From positions 1-64,000 of the forward strand of contig NZ_SDDZ01000008.1 of NCBI RefSeq assembly GCF_004115975.1: 64,000 bases of DNA, read 5' to 3'. Source of the DNA: Gelidibacter gilvus (lineage in GTDB: Bacteria; Bacteroidota; Bacteroidia; Flavobacteriales; Flavobacteriaceae). Below, piece after piece: positions 44,996 through 54,680 of the stretch. Position 1 is the stretch's first letter, and each line of letters begins with the position of its first letter. Below the pieces are notes generated by a model. The model searched no databases, had not been told where the DNA came from, and saw only the letters and a program-made list of their open reading frames with translations. Made by a program: the position numbers and the translations under genes.

Positions 44996-46030
44996 ATGTT
45001 TAAAGCAAAGGAAATTAACTCGTTTTTATATATAGGACAATATTCGGAAGGCACGACCAGTAAAATGCGTGCTAATCAATTGATCGCTCTATTAAACCCT
45101 AAGACCGTTGAGATTATTGATACTCATATTCCCTTTCTAAAAACAAATAAACTCCTAAGATCTTTTGGTTTCCGCTATAAGATGGGGCCGCTAATATTGG
45201 CCGTTAACGATTATATTCAGGCTAATGTAAAGGGCGAAAGATTTGATTTGATTTGGGTAGATAAAGGTGTTTATATAAAGCCAATAATTTTAAAAGAGTT
45301 GAAGCGTAAAGCTGGAAAAATCGTGCATTATACCCCTGATATGGCATTTTATGAAAACGAATCCCGGTTTTTTGAAAAGACTATAAAATACTATGACTAT
45401 TGTATTACTACAAAAACCGCCGAAATAGATAAGTATTTAAAAAGAATACCTGAGGGAAAATTATTATTTGTTACTCAAGGTTTTTCGAAAATTATTCATA
45501 AACCATTTCATCAATATCACGATAAAACCAATTCTGTCGTATTTATCGGTTTGGCGGAACCTCACAGATTTGAAATTGCAGAGAAATTGTTAACGGCTGG
45601 AATTCATTTAACTATCGTTGGCAAAAAATGGGAATTATTTGTTGAACGAAATGGGCATTTTGATAATCTTAACTTCTTGGGAGAATTAGTTTATGATGAA
45701 GACTATAGTAAATTAATATCTTCTTCAAAATTCGCCTTGGGCTTACTTTCTAAAAGATTCCCTGAATATCACACCACCCGAACCTTTGAAATTCCTGCCT
45801 GCGGAACAGCATTACTTACCGAGAAAAATAGCGAACTAACGTCTTTTTATAATGATGATGAAGTTATTTTTTATGACGACGCTGATGATTTAGTGGAAAA
45901 AATTGAATATTATCTAAATAATTCTGACGAGCTTGAAGAACTTATAAACAAAGGGAAGCAGAAAGTTGATTCAAGTGGTTTTGATTATGAATCCATACTT
46001 GGGGACCTTTTAAAAATAATATTAAATTGA
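44996..46030 (+). CDS. CgeB-like glycosyltransferase family protein
   Basis: A 344-residue GT-B-type protein related to the spore-maturation CgeB/glycosyltransferase group: FLYIGQYSEGTTSKMRANQL at the start, VHYTPDMAFYENESRFFEKT in the centre, and RTFEIPACGTALLTEKNSEL in the donor domain. I start at the ATG at 44996; an in-frame TTG three codons earlier is less likely. The gap before it (44852-44995) and after it (46031-46223) hold no gene I can support. Its likely role is a sugar transfer to the repeat unit. Confidence 0.82.
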   Translation: MFKAKEINSFLYIGQYSEGTTSKMRANQLIALLNPKTVEIIDTHIPFLKTNKLLRSFGFRYKMGPLILAVNDYIQANVKGERFDLIWVDKGVYIKPIILKELKRKAGKIVHYTPDMAFYENESRFFEKTIKYYDYCITTKTAEIDKYLKRIPEGKLLFVTQGFSKIIHKPFHQYHDKTNSVVFIGLAEPHRFEIAEKLLTAGIHLTIVGKKWELFVERNGHFDNLNFLGELVYDEDYSKLISSSKFALGLLSKRFPEYHTTRTFEIPACGTALLTEKNSELTSFYNDDEVIFYDDADDLVEKIEYYLNNSDELEELINKGKQKVDSSGFDYESILGDLLKIILN

Positions 46031-46223
46031 AATTAAGCATTGTATTAAATCAGGAAATGGTTTCAAAATACTCGAAAATATGTTCTATAAATCTGTATCA
46101 AATTTAATTAACAATTCAGCATCCCTTGAGAACAAAGAATGCCTGACCTGACTGTAGAATTAGAAAATCATTGATTCCCAACACTCAAGTTGTTGAGATC
46201 AATGTTTTAGGAAAAAAAATAAA

Positions 46224-47198
46224 ATGCATTCAAAATTAGTTTCCATCATCATCCCAAATTATAACAGTTTAAAATTTATCAAAGAGACATTAGACTGCGT
46301 ATTCAATCAGACTCATAAAAATTTGGAAGTCATCATAGTTGATGACGGTTCAACAGATGGGTCGTTTGAATGGATTGCGAATCTTAATCAGCCAAATCTT
46401 AAACTTGCTAAAAATCCTAAAAAAGGAGCCTGCGCCGCACGTAACCACGGCTTGCGTTTGGCTAAAGGTGATTACATTCAATTTTTAGATGCGGATGATG
46501 TATTGGATCATGATAAGATTAAAGCACAAGTGACCTTACTGGAAAACGAACCTACAAAGGTTGCGATATGCAGTACTCGGCATTTTTATGAAACCATTGA
46601 TGAAGGAGTTATTACGGATGCTTCGTTTTTAGACACAACAGATACTCCTGGGGATTTTTTATTAAATCTTTATGGCGGTGATGGCATAAACCATAATATG
46701 GTTGCACAGCATGCCTGGTTAACGCCAAAATCAGTGATGGACAAAGCAGGGTTTTGGAATGAAGAATTAGTGAAAGACCAAGATGGCGAGTTTTTCTGCA
46801 GAGTAGCTATGGCCTCACAAGGCATTTGTTTTGCGGAAGGTGTGTTGTGTTATTATAGAAAACACAGAAATGCAGGCAGCATTAGTAGTGGAAAGACCGA
46901 AAAGCATATTTCTAGTCAATTCGAGTCTCTCAACTCTAAAGCCGAGCAACTAAGTAGTTTTAAAGACACTAAAGCTTATAAGAATGCCATGGCGCTCCAA
47001 TATAAAATAATCGCTATAGATGCCTATCCTAAGCATCTTGCCATCTATAAGACGGCTATTCAAAATGTAAAGTACTTTGGAGGCAGCGCCTATATGCCCG
47101 TGTTGGGAGGAAAATTGATTGAAAGTATAAAACACTTATTTGGCTGGCGAGCTGCAAAGGCGTTCTCTGTTTTTGCTCATAAATACATAAAATCCTAA
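46224..47198 (+). CDS. Family 2 glycosyltransferase (paralogue of the one at 41595)
   Basis: A 324-residue GT-A enzyme with SIIIPNYNSLKFIKETLDCV, IVDDGSTDGSFEW, KGACAARNHGL, QFLDADDVLDHDKI and a later VKDQDGEFFCRVAM segment. The similarity to the gene at 41595 extends over most of the first 110 residues. Its stop is immediately followed by the ATG of the next glycosyltransferase. The donor is unknown. Confidence 0.9.
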   Translation: MHSKLVSIIIPNYNSLKFIKETLDCVFNQTHKNLEVIIVDDGSTDGSFEWIANLNQPNLKLAKNPKKGACAARNHGLRLAKGDYIQFLDADDVLDHDKIKAQVTLLENEPTKVAICSTRHFYETIDEGVITDASFLDTTDTPGDFLLNLYGGDGINHNMVAQHAWLTPKSVMDKAGFWNEELVKDQDGEFFCRVAMASQGICFAEGVLCYYRKHRNAGSISSGKTEKHISSQFESLNSKAEQLSSFKDTKAYKNAMALQYKIIAIDAYPKHLAIYKTAIQNVKYFGGSAYMPVLGGKLIESIKHLFGWRAAKAFSVFAHKYIKS

Positions 47199-48389
47199 AT
47201 GAATAAAATTCTATTTATCACAACGTCAAGTTTGGCTTCTAACCCAAGATTGGTAAAAGAATTTGAAGCTTTAAAAAGCGATTATGATTGTCATGTCCTG
47301 TGTTTTAAGCATCACGATTGGAGCTCGGAACTTTCAGAAGCTATTATAACTAGAAATCCTGACGTTCAATTTATCGAAATTGATAGAAAAAAAGCGGTGT
47401 TCCAAACGCTGAAAAGTAAACTTGCCCATAAAGCAGCCATCTTGTATAACAGTAAAGCACCTCAAAATTTTAAAATTTGTGCTTTTGCCAACAATGACAA
47501 AGCTTTACAGCTATCGGACACGGCTCAAATGTTATCGGAAAAAACAAACTATTCTAGGATAGTGGCACATAATTTAGGTGCTTTTTACGCCGCCGTAAAG
47601 CTATCAGAACAGAAGGGAATCGCATTGCAGTTAGATATAGAAGATTATTATCCAGGAGAGGCGCTTTATTTTAATGAGCATTTGGAAAAACAGAACAGAA
47701 TGCACCTCATGGCAGAAAGTTTTGCCAAGGCACAGGCCATTACTTATGCTTCAAAAGGAATTCAATTGGAATGTGAAAAACATTTCAAAGTTCCCGATGG
47801 AACCAAACAGGAAACCATTATTAATGCATTCCATGCCACTGATTTTGTGGAACCCAAAGAAAACTCTTCAGAGCGTATCAAAGCCGTTTGGTTTTCTCAG
47901 CATATTGGCCCCAATCGAGGCTTGGAACAGGTGTTTGATGCGGCAAAGAGTTATGAACACATCGAATTTCACCTTATAGGTAACAAAAATAAGGACTATT
48001 TAAAGACATTCAGTTTTGACGAGAATGTCATATTTCATGATATTATGCAGCAAGAGGCGTTGCATGAATTTCTAAGTCGTATGGATATTGGTCTAGCTCT
48101 TGAAAATGTAAAGGCCGATCTTAATAGGGACATCTGTCTGACAAATAAGTTTTTAGCGTATGCCCAAGCTGGTCTATACATTGTAGCAACAGATACGTTT
48201 GGGCAAACGCAATTTATGAATTCCCTAGACTATGAATCAGGTGTTATTATAAGTAAAACTTTAATTGAATCTTTAGTGGAAATTGATGAGAAACAAATTG
48301 CAATAGAAAGAAAAAAGCATAGATGGAACAAGGCAAAATTATTTGCTTGGGAAAATGAACAACTTAAATTAAAGAGGCTTCTTGCATAA
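47199..48389 (+). CDS. Family 4-like glycosyltransferase
   Basis: A 396-residue protein with a GT-B layout: KILFITTSSLASNPRLVKEF at the N-terminus, DIEDYYPGEALYFNEHL in the middle, AVWFSQHIGPNRGLEQVFDA at the start of the donor domain, and NKFLAYAQAGLYIVATDTFG near the end. No GT4 E-x7-E is sharp, so the exact family is unsure. It follows the preceding GT2 gene without a gap. Likely cytoplasmic. Confidence 0.8.
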   Translation: MNKILFITTSSLASNPRLVKEFEALKSDYDCHVLCFKHHDWSSELSEAIITRNPDVQFIEIDRKKAVFQTLKSKLAHKAAILYNSKAPQNFKICAFANNDKALQLSDTAQMLSEKTNYSRIVAHNLGAFYAAVKLSEQKGIALQLDIEDYYPGEALYFNEHLEKQNRMHLMAESFAKAQAITYASKGIQLECEKHFKVPDGTKQETIINAFHATDFVEPKENSSERIKAVWFSQHIGPNRGLEQVFDAAKSYEHIEFHLIGNKNKDYLKTFSFDENVIFHDIMQQEALHEFLSRMDIGLALENVKADLNRDICLTNKFLAYAQAGLYIVATDTFGQTQFMNSLDYESGVIISKTLIESLVEIDEKQIAIERKKHRWNKAKLFAWENEQLKLKRLLA

Positions 48390-48473
48390 TTTTCTTTAGT
48401 AAGTTTTTAGACGCCTGAGGATTGGCTATATAGAGTTTAATTTTTGAAAATAGAATGTATTACATATAAGCAT

Positions 48474-49724
48474 ATGAAAACTGTATTGATAATTCATCCA
48501 CATTGGGTGCCAGCGAATTTAGCTAGTGTTCAGCGTCCACGTTTAATGGGCAACTATCTAAAACAATTTGGGTGGCATCCGCTATTGCTCACGGTCGATT
48601 CTAAATATTATGAAGAAACACCTGATCCGCTCATAGGTAAAACAGTTTCTAAGGATATTGAAGTGGTTTATACCAAAGCCTATAACGTGACCAAACCTAG
48701 ATTGATAGGTGATATTGGGTTGCGGGCCTTTCCATTTTTAAAAAAGGAAGCATTGCGGCTGTGTAGAGAACGACAGATTGATTTTATTTGGATTCCAATA
48801 CCATCGTTCTATACAGCGCTATTGGGACGGATAGTTCATGACAAAACCGGAATTCCTTATGGTATTGATTATATAGATCCATGGGTACGTGATATTACCA
48901 ATCAGAGTGATTTTAGAGCGAAGCTAAGCCAAGCTGTGGCAAGAACTTTAGAACCTTATGCGGTTAAAAAGGCCGCTTTGATTACTGGGGTGTCAACGCC
49001 CTATTACCAGCCCGTCATCGATCGAAATTTTAAAACACCTCCAGTTCATGCAGGAATGCCCTATGGGTTTGATCCTAATGATCATGAGATTGAGTTGGAA
49101 GGCTTAAAAATGCCTTGGGACGATCAGCCTGATTGTAAGCCGTGGTTGTATGCCGGTGCATTTTTGCCTAACTCGCATCTTTTTGTGCAGTCTTTTTTTG
49201 AATCCGTAGCTGCCTTAAGGGCAGATGGAAAATGGGACGCCGCAGTGCGATTGTATTTTGTGGGTACCGGATCTTATCCGGCTAAGCGTATTACCGCCTA
49301 TGCCAAAGATTATGGATTGGAGGATATTGTCATTGAACATCGCCAACGGTTCCCGTTTTTGCATATCCTTAATTTCTTGTCTAAAGCGGATCGGGTCATG
49401 CTTTTTGGCAGTACAGAAATCCACTATACCGCTTCTAAAACATTCCAATGTTTGTTGAGTAAACGCCCTTTATTCTCAATGTTGCACGCTGAAAGTTCTG
49501 CGGTTGATGTGATTAGAGAGGCTAATGCTGACGCGTTTTTAATGCCTTATAATGATGGAGACTCCAAAGAAGTGATTGTGAAAAAATTAAGATCCATCCT
49601 AATCAATTTTCAACACGAAGTGCAATGGGATCTTAATTTGGAGCATTTGGGCGCCTATACCTGTATTCAATCTGCAAAAGTATTGGCTGAGGCGATGGAT
49701 AAAGCTCTAGAAATTAAAAATTAA
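48474..49724 (+). CDS. Glycosyltransferase family 4 protein
   Basis: A 416-residue GT-B enzyme. The opening VLIIHPHWVPANLASVQRPR and the GIDYIDPWVRDITNQSDFR segment are typical of a large group of Bacteroidota glycosyltransferases, and the donor domain has KPWLYAGAFLPNSH and ETFQCLLSKRP-like text (KTFQCLLSKRPLFSM). I start at the ATG at 48474; the in-frame TTG at 48444 is a poorer choice. It is 84 bases after the previous gene and 14 bases before the next. Confidence 0.85.
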   Translation: MKTVLIIHPHWVPANLASVQRPRLMGNYLKQFGWHPLLLTVDSKYYEETPDPLIGKTVSKDIEVVYTKAYNVTKPRLIGDIGLRAFPFLKKEALRLCRERQIDFIWIPIPSFYTALLGRIVHDKTGIPYGIDYIDPWVRDITNQSDFRAKLSQAVARTLEPYAVKKAALITGVSTPYYQPVIDRNFKTPPVHAGMPYGFDPNDHEIELEGLKMPWDDQPDCKPWLYAGAFLPNSHLFVQSFFESVAALRADGKWDAAVRLYFVGTGSYPAKRITAYAKDYGLEDIVIEHRQRFPFLHILNFLSKADRVMLFGSTEIHYTASKTFQCLLSKRPLFSMLHAESSAVDVIREANADAFLMPYNDGDSKEVIVKKLRSILINFQHEVQWDLNLEHLGAYTCIQSAKVLAEAMDKALEIKN

Positions 49725-49738
49725 GTTCATTAAAAATT

Positions 49739-50674
49739 ATGCAAAACACAATCGACGTTTCAATAGTAGTACCCGTATATAAAAGCACTAAAAGTTTGGA
49801 ACTTTTGACCCAACAAATTGGTGTTCTCGGAAATGAAATAGACATTAAATTTGAACTCATTTTTGTTAACGACAGCCCATTTTTCTTAGACACCAATAAA
49901 ACCTTAGAGACACTCGATTTGCTTTTTGACTTTGTACATGTAATTACGTTACGTAAGAATCAAGGACAACACATGGCCTTGTTAGTCGGATTATCCAAAG
50001 CCAAAGGAGAATTTGTTATTACAATGGATGATGATCTGCAACACCCTGTTAGTGAAATTCCAAAGTTAATTTCAAGGATAGCTGAAAAAAATGGACCAGA
50101 TGCTGTATTCGCTATTCCTTTTTCAGGAGACAAAAAACACTCTCCATGGCGAAATTTTGGGAGTTACGTTATTAACAAAGCTGACGTCATGTTCTTGAGC
50201 AAACCAGCAGGTTTAAAAAAATCACCATTTAGAATTATGCGCAATGATTTGGTAAATGTTATTGTTAATAATTATAATTCTTCTCCAGCCGTTTCTAGTC
50301 TTATAATTAGAGCAACCCATAACATTGAGAATATCGAAGTGAAGCATAATGACCGACAGTTTGGTAAAAGTGGTTATTCTCTGAAGCAATTGATGAGTCT
50401 GACTTTAAATAACATTCTACATTATTCCTCGCTCCCTTTAAAACTTTTAGGCTATGTAGGCGCTTTTGGTTTTATATGCTCCATCTTATTCATAATAACT
50501 GTATTGATCAGAAAATTATTTTTTGATATCAATTTTCCTGGTTACGCCTCTATTGTATCTTTAATAAGCCTATTTGGAGGATTGAATTTATTGGCTTTGG
50601 GAATCATTGGAGAATACTTAATTAGAATTGTAAAGGAACAACAAAAACCGGGTTTAGATTCTCTATATAAATAG
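49739..50674 (+). CDS. Family 2 glycosyltransferase with C-terminal membrane segments (GtrB/ArnC-like)
   Basis: A 311-residue protein. The N-terminal ~230 residues form a GT-A domain (SIVVPVYKSTKSLELLTQQI, KNQGQHMALLVGLSKAKGEF, then TMDDDLQHPVSEIPKLI with the metal-binding DDD). Two membrane helices follow at about 233-255 and 265-295 (LGYVGAFGFICSILFIITVL and SLISLFGGLNLLALGIIGEY). This layout is that of dolichyl/undecaprenyl-phosphate sugar transferases, which prepare a lipid-linked sugar for later transfer on the periplasmic side. It is immediately followed by the second ATP-grasp gene. Confidence 0.88.
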   Translation: MQNTIDVSIVVPVYKSTKSLELLTQQIGVLGNEIDIKFELIFVNDSPFFLDTNKTLETLDLLFDFVHVITLRKNQGQHMALLVGLSKAKGEFVITMDDDLQHPVSEIPKLISRIAEKNGPDAVFAIPFSGDKKHSPWRNFGSYVINKADVMFLSKPAGLKKSPFRIMRNDLVNVIVNNYNSSPAVSSLIIRATHNIENIEVKHNDRQFGKSGYSLKQLMSLTLNNILHYSSLPLKLLGYVGAFGFICSILFIITVLIRKLFFDINFPGYASIVSLISLFGGLNLLALGIIGEYLIRIVKEQQKPGLDSLYK

Positions 50675-50675
50675 A

Positions 50676-51860
50676 ATGGAAAAAATACTAATATTAGGAG
50701 CTGGAATTTTTCAGGTTAATCTCATTAAAAGAGCTAAGGAATTTGGCTATTGGATAATTGTGGCGACTTACAAAGGCAATTATCCCGGACTTGAATTCTG
50801 TGATGAGGTTGTAGATATAGATATTACAGATTACGATAAGCTATCCGCACTTGTAGAGAAAAAGGACATTAAAGCCATAATGACTACGGGTTCTGATGTG
50901 GCGCTCCCTACTATTGGAAAATTGGTGGATAAATATCAGTTAATTGGGCCTACATTTTTCGCCGCAGATATCGTATCCAGTAAAACAAATTTTAGAAAAT
51001 TCCAAAAGGATAATCAAATTGAATCTCCTGATTTTATAAAATGTAAAGATGTTAAATTGTATTTAGAATATATTCAAAATTCTTCCGGTAGATTTGTTGT
51101 AAAGCCTGATGATGCTTCAGGTTCAAGGGGAATTCATTTCATTAGCGCAAATGATTCAATTGAAACTTTAGAGTCAACGTTTATTTCTGCTAAATCTTAT
51201 TCCCGTAACGGATGGGTGTGCATAGAGGAATTTATCCTAGGTCAAGAAGTTGGAGGGGATGCTTTTATGGTGAACGGCAAAGTGGAATTTATTGTAACAA
51301 CTACTAAACATTTAAAAGGAGCTTTAGTTTTGGGTCATACCATTCCGGGCAGCCTTAATCCAACAGTTATTGATCAAATTAGAGTGCATCTCGAAGCTAT
51401 CTGTAATACTCTTGGTTATAGGTCAGGGCCTTTAAATTTTGATGTTATGGTAAATGAAGGCATTTTAACAGTCATTGAGATGGGATTAAGAAATGGCGGT
51501 AACGGTATTGTCGATCTTATCAAGAAAAGTTATGGAATTGACTTAAACGAAAAATTAATTCAATGGACTATGGGATTGGAGGTCGAATTTTCTCCAAATA
51601 AGAATCCAACAACCTATAGTAGCGCTGTTTTTGGGTCTCATCGAAAGGGTCTAATTTCAAAAATCGCCAATCGGAATGTTTTAAAGTCGAAATATTCATT
51701 TATCGAACATATTAATTACGCAAAAAGGGAGGGAGAAGAAGCAAATATAATGACTAATAATTCTGATTTAATTGGTTATATGATATTGAAATCTGATGCA
51801 GACAATTATTATAAAAATGTGGCAGCTATAAAGAATGATGACTTGTTTATGTTAATATAA
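50676..51860 (+). CDS. ATP-grasp ligase (second of two in the locus)
   Basis: A 394-residue ATP-grasp protein. N-terminal ILGAGIFQVNLIKRAKEFGY, a lid with RFVVKPDDASGSRGIHFI, the IEEFILGQEVGGDAFMV strand, and the metal site IEMGLRNGGNGIVDLIK. Its layout parallels the enzyme at 32644, so the two are paralogues and probably activate different acids. It sits 26 bases upstream of a formyltransferase gene and near a GT2 gene, so an amino-sugar or sugar-acid amide is a reasonable product. The actual substrate is unknown. Confidence 0.85.
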   Translation: MEKILILGAGIFQVNLIKRAKEFGYWIIVATYKGNYPGLEFCDEVVDIDITDYDKLSALVEKKDIKAIMTTGSDVALPTIGKLVDKYQLIGPTFFAADIVSSKTNFRKFQKDNQIESPDFIKCKDVKLYLEYIQNSSGRFVVKPDDASGSRGIHFISANDSIETLESTFISAKSYSRNGWVCIEEFILGQEVGGDAFMVNGKVEFIVTTTKHLKGALVLGHTIPGSLNPTVIDQIRVHLEAICNTLGYRSGPLNFDVMVNEGILTVIEMGLRNGGNGIVDLIKKSYGIDLNEKLIQWTMGLEVEFSPNKNPTTYSSAVFGSHRKGLISKIANRNVLKSKYSFIEHINYAKREGEEANIMTNNSDLIGYMILKSDADNYYKNVAAIKNDDLFMLI

Positions 51861-51886
51861 CATAAAATAATCTAAAGAATAAAAAT

Positions 51887-52591
51887 ATGATCAATAATTG
51901 GATACTATTAGGCCCTGCCAATGCAAAAAAAACAGAGATAGTTATTTCTGCATTGATCGATAATCCAATCATAAGAACGAAACCATTCGTTTTAATGTGC
52001 GAAACTGATACTGGATGTGCTGTAGAACTTGCTATAAAACATAAAATAGAAATTCATATAGTTGATGATATAAAGCTTAAAAGCCCGAAAGTAATTGAAA
52101 TGTTGAAAAGTCTCCAAGCTGATGTTTTGATTAGCTGCGGATGGAGTTACAAGATTCCTGTTGAACATAACATTTATTTTAAATATCCGATTATAAATTG
52201 TCATGGTTCTGTATTGCCAGATTATAAAGGTAAAAGAGCATATCTACATCAATGGGCGAATATTGAGGGTTTTTATGGAGCAACTATCCATACAATAAGT
52301 GATAAATTTGATCAAGGAGAAATTATCATACAAGGCAAACAGAAGTTGTTCTTAAAGGAGAATCTAATAATGATTCATAGAAGATTATCAGAGTTAACGG
52401 CACAACTTATTCCTCAAGCGTTACTAATGATTGATTATAATTTGCCTACTCAGAATAATTATATGAAGAAAAACAGTCAGAGTAGGTATTTTTATAACAT
52501 AAAAAAAAGGAAGTTAGTTTTACATCGTCTAATAAATCGATTCGCATACTATTTTAATTTAAAAAAGTGGTCGACCCCTCACAAAATGTAA
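51887..52591 (+). CDS. Formyltransferase family protein, probable sugar N-formyltransferase
   Basis: A 234-residue protein of the formyl-tetrahydrofolate-dependent formyltransferase fold. The catalytic residues are N104, H106 in PIINCHGSVLPDYKG, and D142 in DKFDQGEIII. Methionyl-tRNA formyltransferase is longer (~310 residues) and has a C-terminal RNA-binding domain that is missing here. In this setting it most likely formylates a 4-amino-4,6-dideoxy sugar, as VioF and related enzymes do. It is 26 bases after the ATP-grasp gene. The donor should be N10-formyl-tetrahydrofolate. Confidence 0.85.
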   Translation: MINNWILLGPANAKKTEIVISALIDNPIIRTKPFVLMCETDTGCAVELAIKHKIEIHIVDDIKLKSPKVIEMLKSLQADVLISCGWSYKIPVEHNIYFKYPIINCHGSVLPDYKGKRAYLHQWANIEGFYGATIHTISDKFDQGEIIIQGKQKLFLKENLIMIHRRLSELTAQLIPQALLMIDYNLPTQNNYMKKNSQSRYFYNIKKRKLVLHRLINRFAYYFNLKKWSTPHKM

Positions 52592-52728
52592 GGTTACTAA
52601 TTTTGAAAAATCTGTTTTCAATAATAAAAGTGCTTTAATTTAAAAAACCCAATTAAAATAAGTACTATAGAATATTATTAATTTTCTCACTTCAACAACA
52701 GATTTATTGATAATTAAAAATTTAAATT

Positions 52729-53802
52729 ATGAAAATTAATTTTGTTGGAGATTTAATATTTGGAGATCAACCCGTGAAATTCGGTTTTGGCTTTGATAGC
52801 TTACATCATAAAACGAACTATAAAAAAGTATTTCAGGGTGTTGAAAATTCTTTTTCTCAGGCTCAGTTCAATGTAGCAAATTTTGAATCCATAATTAAGG
52901 ATCGCCCTCTAAAACCAACCGTTTCCAACTGGTCAATGTGTTGTGACAATAATGTTGTAGAGGTAATGCTACAAGCCAACATCAATGTGGTCAGTGTAGC
53001 AAATAATCACAGTATGGATTATGGTCTGGATTCATTTAATAACACTGTCAACTCATTAGAAGCAGCTGCTATTAAAGTAATTGGAAAAAAAAACCACCCA
53101 TATGCCATCTTGAGTCATGATAATCTCAAATTAGCGATAATTGGTGTTAGTTATCTTAAGGTGAAAACTCCTGATGTGCCTTATTTCTATAATCCCACAA
53201 ATGAGGAATGGAAAAATTTAATAGAACGATTGAAAATAGAATCTGTTAATAAAGTTGTCATCTATGTCCATTGGGGTAATGAATTTGTTGATCATCCTAG
53301 TGAGAAACAGCTAGAAATTTTAAATGATTTATCCAAATTAGGTGTTGATGCTATAGTAGGACATCATCCTCATGTTTTACAGCCAGCATATTTATTTAAG
53401 AACATTCCTGTTTTTTTTAGTTTGGGTAATTTTGTTTCAGATTATTGGCAGAAACGAGCAAGAATTTCAACTATATTAAATTTATCTATAGACAAGGACG
53501 CATTAATGGATTGGAAGCAAACTTCATGTTATTTAAATGAAGAGGGATGCCCAGCTGTAACTAAGGACAAGATTGATGTCGAATTTAAAAGCGAAATTAT
53601 AAGTTCAACTATTGAAGATGTTAATGCTTCGCGAAAGCGACTCAGAGTTGAATACCTTAATATGCTAAGTAAAAACTTCTATAAGATTAAAAATAAAAGA
53701 CTTTTTTTAAATTGGTTATATCGACGTTTTGTTTTTATAGTGAAGTATGGAAAAGAAGAAAAGATTAATCCTGATATAATTTATGAAAAATATAAACATT
53801 AA
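52729..53802 (+). CDS. capA: CapA family protein
   Basis: A 357-residue protein of the CapA/PGA-synthesis metallophosphatase-like family (PF09587): KINFVGDLIFGD (D8), NFESIIKDRP, SVANNHSMDYGLDSF, VIYVHWGNEFVDHPSEKQL, VGHHPHVLQPAYLFKNIPVF and FFSLGNFVSD. CapA proteins occur in poly-gamma-glutamate and other capsule loci; the biochemical role is not settled. There is no clear signal peptide. The gene starts 138 bases after the formyltransferase and overlaps the next membrane-protein gene by 20 bases. Confidence 0.9.
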   Translation: MKINFVGDLIFGDQPVKFGFGFDSLHHKTNYKKVFQGVENSFSQAQFNVANFESIIKDRPLKPTVSNWSMCCDNNVVEVMLQANINVVSVANNHSMDYGLDSFNNTVNSLEAAAIKVIGKKNHPYAILSHDNLKLAIIGVSYLKVKTPDVPYFYNPTNEEWKNLIERLKIESVNKVVIYVHWGNEFVDHPSEKQLEILNDLSKLGVDAIVGHHPHVLQPAYLFKNIPVFFSLGNFVSDYWQKRARISTILNLSIDKDALMDWKQTSCYLNEEGCPAVTKDKIDVEFKSEIISSTIEDVNASRKRLRVEYLNMLSKNFYKIKNKRLFLNWLYRRFVFIVKYGKEEKINPDIIYEKYKH

Positions 53803-54655
53803 ATTAATTTTAAAGATTATATTTTCATTTTCTTTATTGATTTTTCTTTTCTTAAAGCTGGATATTTCGGTTCTTCTCAATTTAGATAAGACGGTATTCA
53901 TTTATATCTTTATTGCATGCCTAATAACTTGTGTGTCTCTTTTTATAATGTCTTACAGATATCATTTAATTGTGCTTTATTTTCTAAAAAAATCAATTAA
54001 TTCGATAGTTATTTTTAAGTATTATTTGATTGGTATGTTTTTCAATATTTTTCTTCCAGGGGCCATTGGTGGAGATGCGGTAAGAATAAAGAAATTGGTT
54101 TCCAATCATGGCGTCAATTATAAGAATTCAGCTGCTGTCACATTAGGCGAGCGACTTACTGGCCTGTACGGTTTATTAGTCCTATTAAGCATCAGTTTTT
54201 TCTTTCAAAATTTCCCATCAGGTTTCAATTTACAATCTTATGTGCCCAACGTGATTTTAAAAGCCTCGCCTTTTGTTCTTATTTTAATGCTTCCAATCCT
54301 GACTTTAGTATTAAATAGATTTAAACTAAAGGTTACAAATCTATTCGCATTTAAAACGGTCTTGGTAATTTTATTGGCCCAGATGGGAGACATATTAATT
54401 GCTTATTTATTCTCTAATTTTTTAGGATTAGACATCCCATTTGTTTCTTATATTTTTATTATGCCAATCGTTTACATCGGTACTGTGTTACCAATCTCGT
54501 TAGGAGGCTTAGGAGTTAGAGAAGGTGTTTTTTCAGGACTTCTAACACTCTACGGTGTAGATGCCTCTATTGCTATTACCATTTCATTATTAATGTATTT
54601 TACTAAAATTATTGTCGGACTAGTTGGCTATGTCATCTATCTGAAAGACAAATAA
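53783..54655 (+). CDS. Flippase-like membrane protein (AglD/MprF transmembrane type)
   Basis: A 290-residue integral membrane protein of the lysylphosphatidylglycerol synthase transmembrane/UPF0104 family. About 7-8 membrane segments are visible. The family hallmark NIFLPGAIGGDAVRIKKL is near residue 88, and PISLGGLGVREGVFSGLL is near 238. These proteins are thought to move lipids or lipid-linked sugars. It overlaps the CapA gene by 20 bases, so the two are translationally coupled. Its exact cargo is unknown; a second translocation step besides Wzx is possible. Confidence 0.85.
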   Translation: MKNINIKLILKIIFSFSLLIFLFLKLDISVLLNLDKTVFIYIFIACLITCVSLFIMSYRYHLIVLYFLKKSINSIVIFKYYLIGMFFNIFLPGAIGGDAVRIKKLVSNHGVNYKNSAAVTLGERLTGLYGLLVLLSISFFFQNFPSGFNLQSYVPNVILKASPFVLILMLPILTLVLNRFKLKVTNLFAFKTVLVILLAQMGDILIAYLFSNFLGLDIPFVSYIFIMPIVYIGTVLPISLGGLGVREGVFSGLLTLYGVDASIAITISLLMYFTKIIVGLVGYVIYLKDK

Positions 54656-54680
54656 TTCACAATAATAAAATTTTATTTTT

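Noticed and set aside
46100-46223. Stretch before the GT2 gene that can be read as a T9SS sorting-domain fragment (QVVEINVLGKKIK)
   Set aside because: The frame upstream is broken by several stops and the match is short. It may be chance, or a tiny decayed remnant, but I cannot support it.
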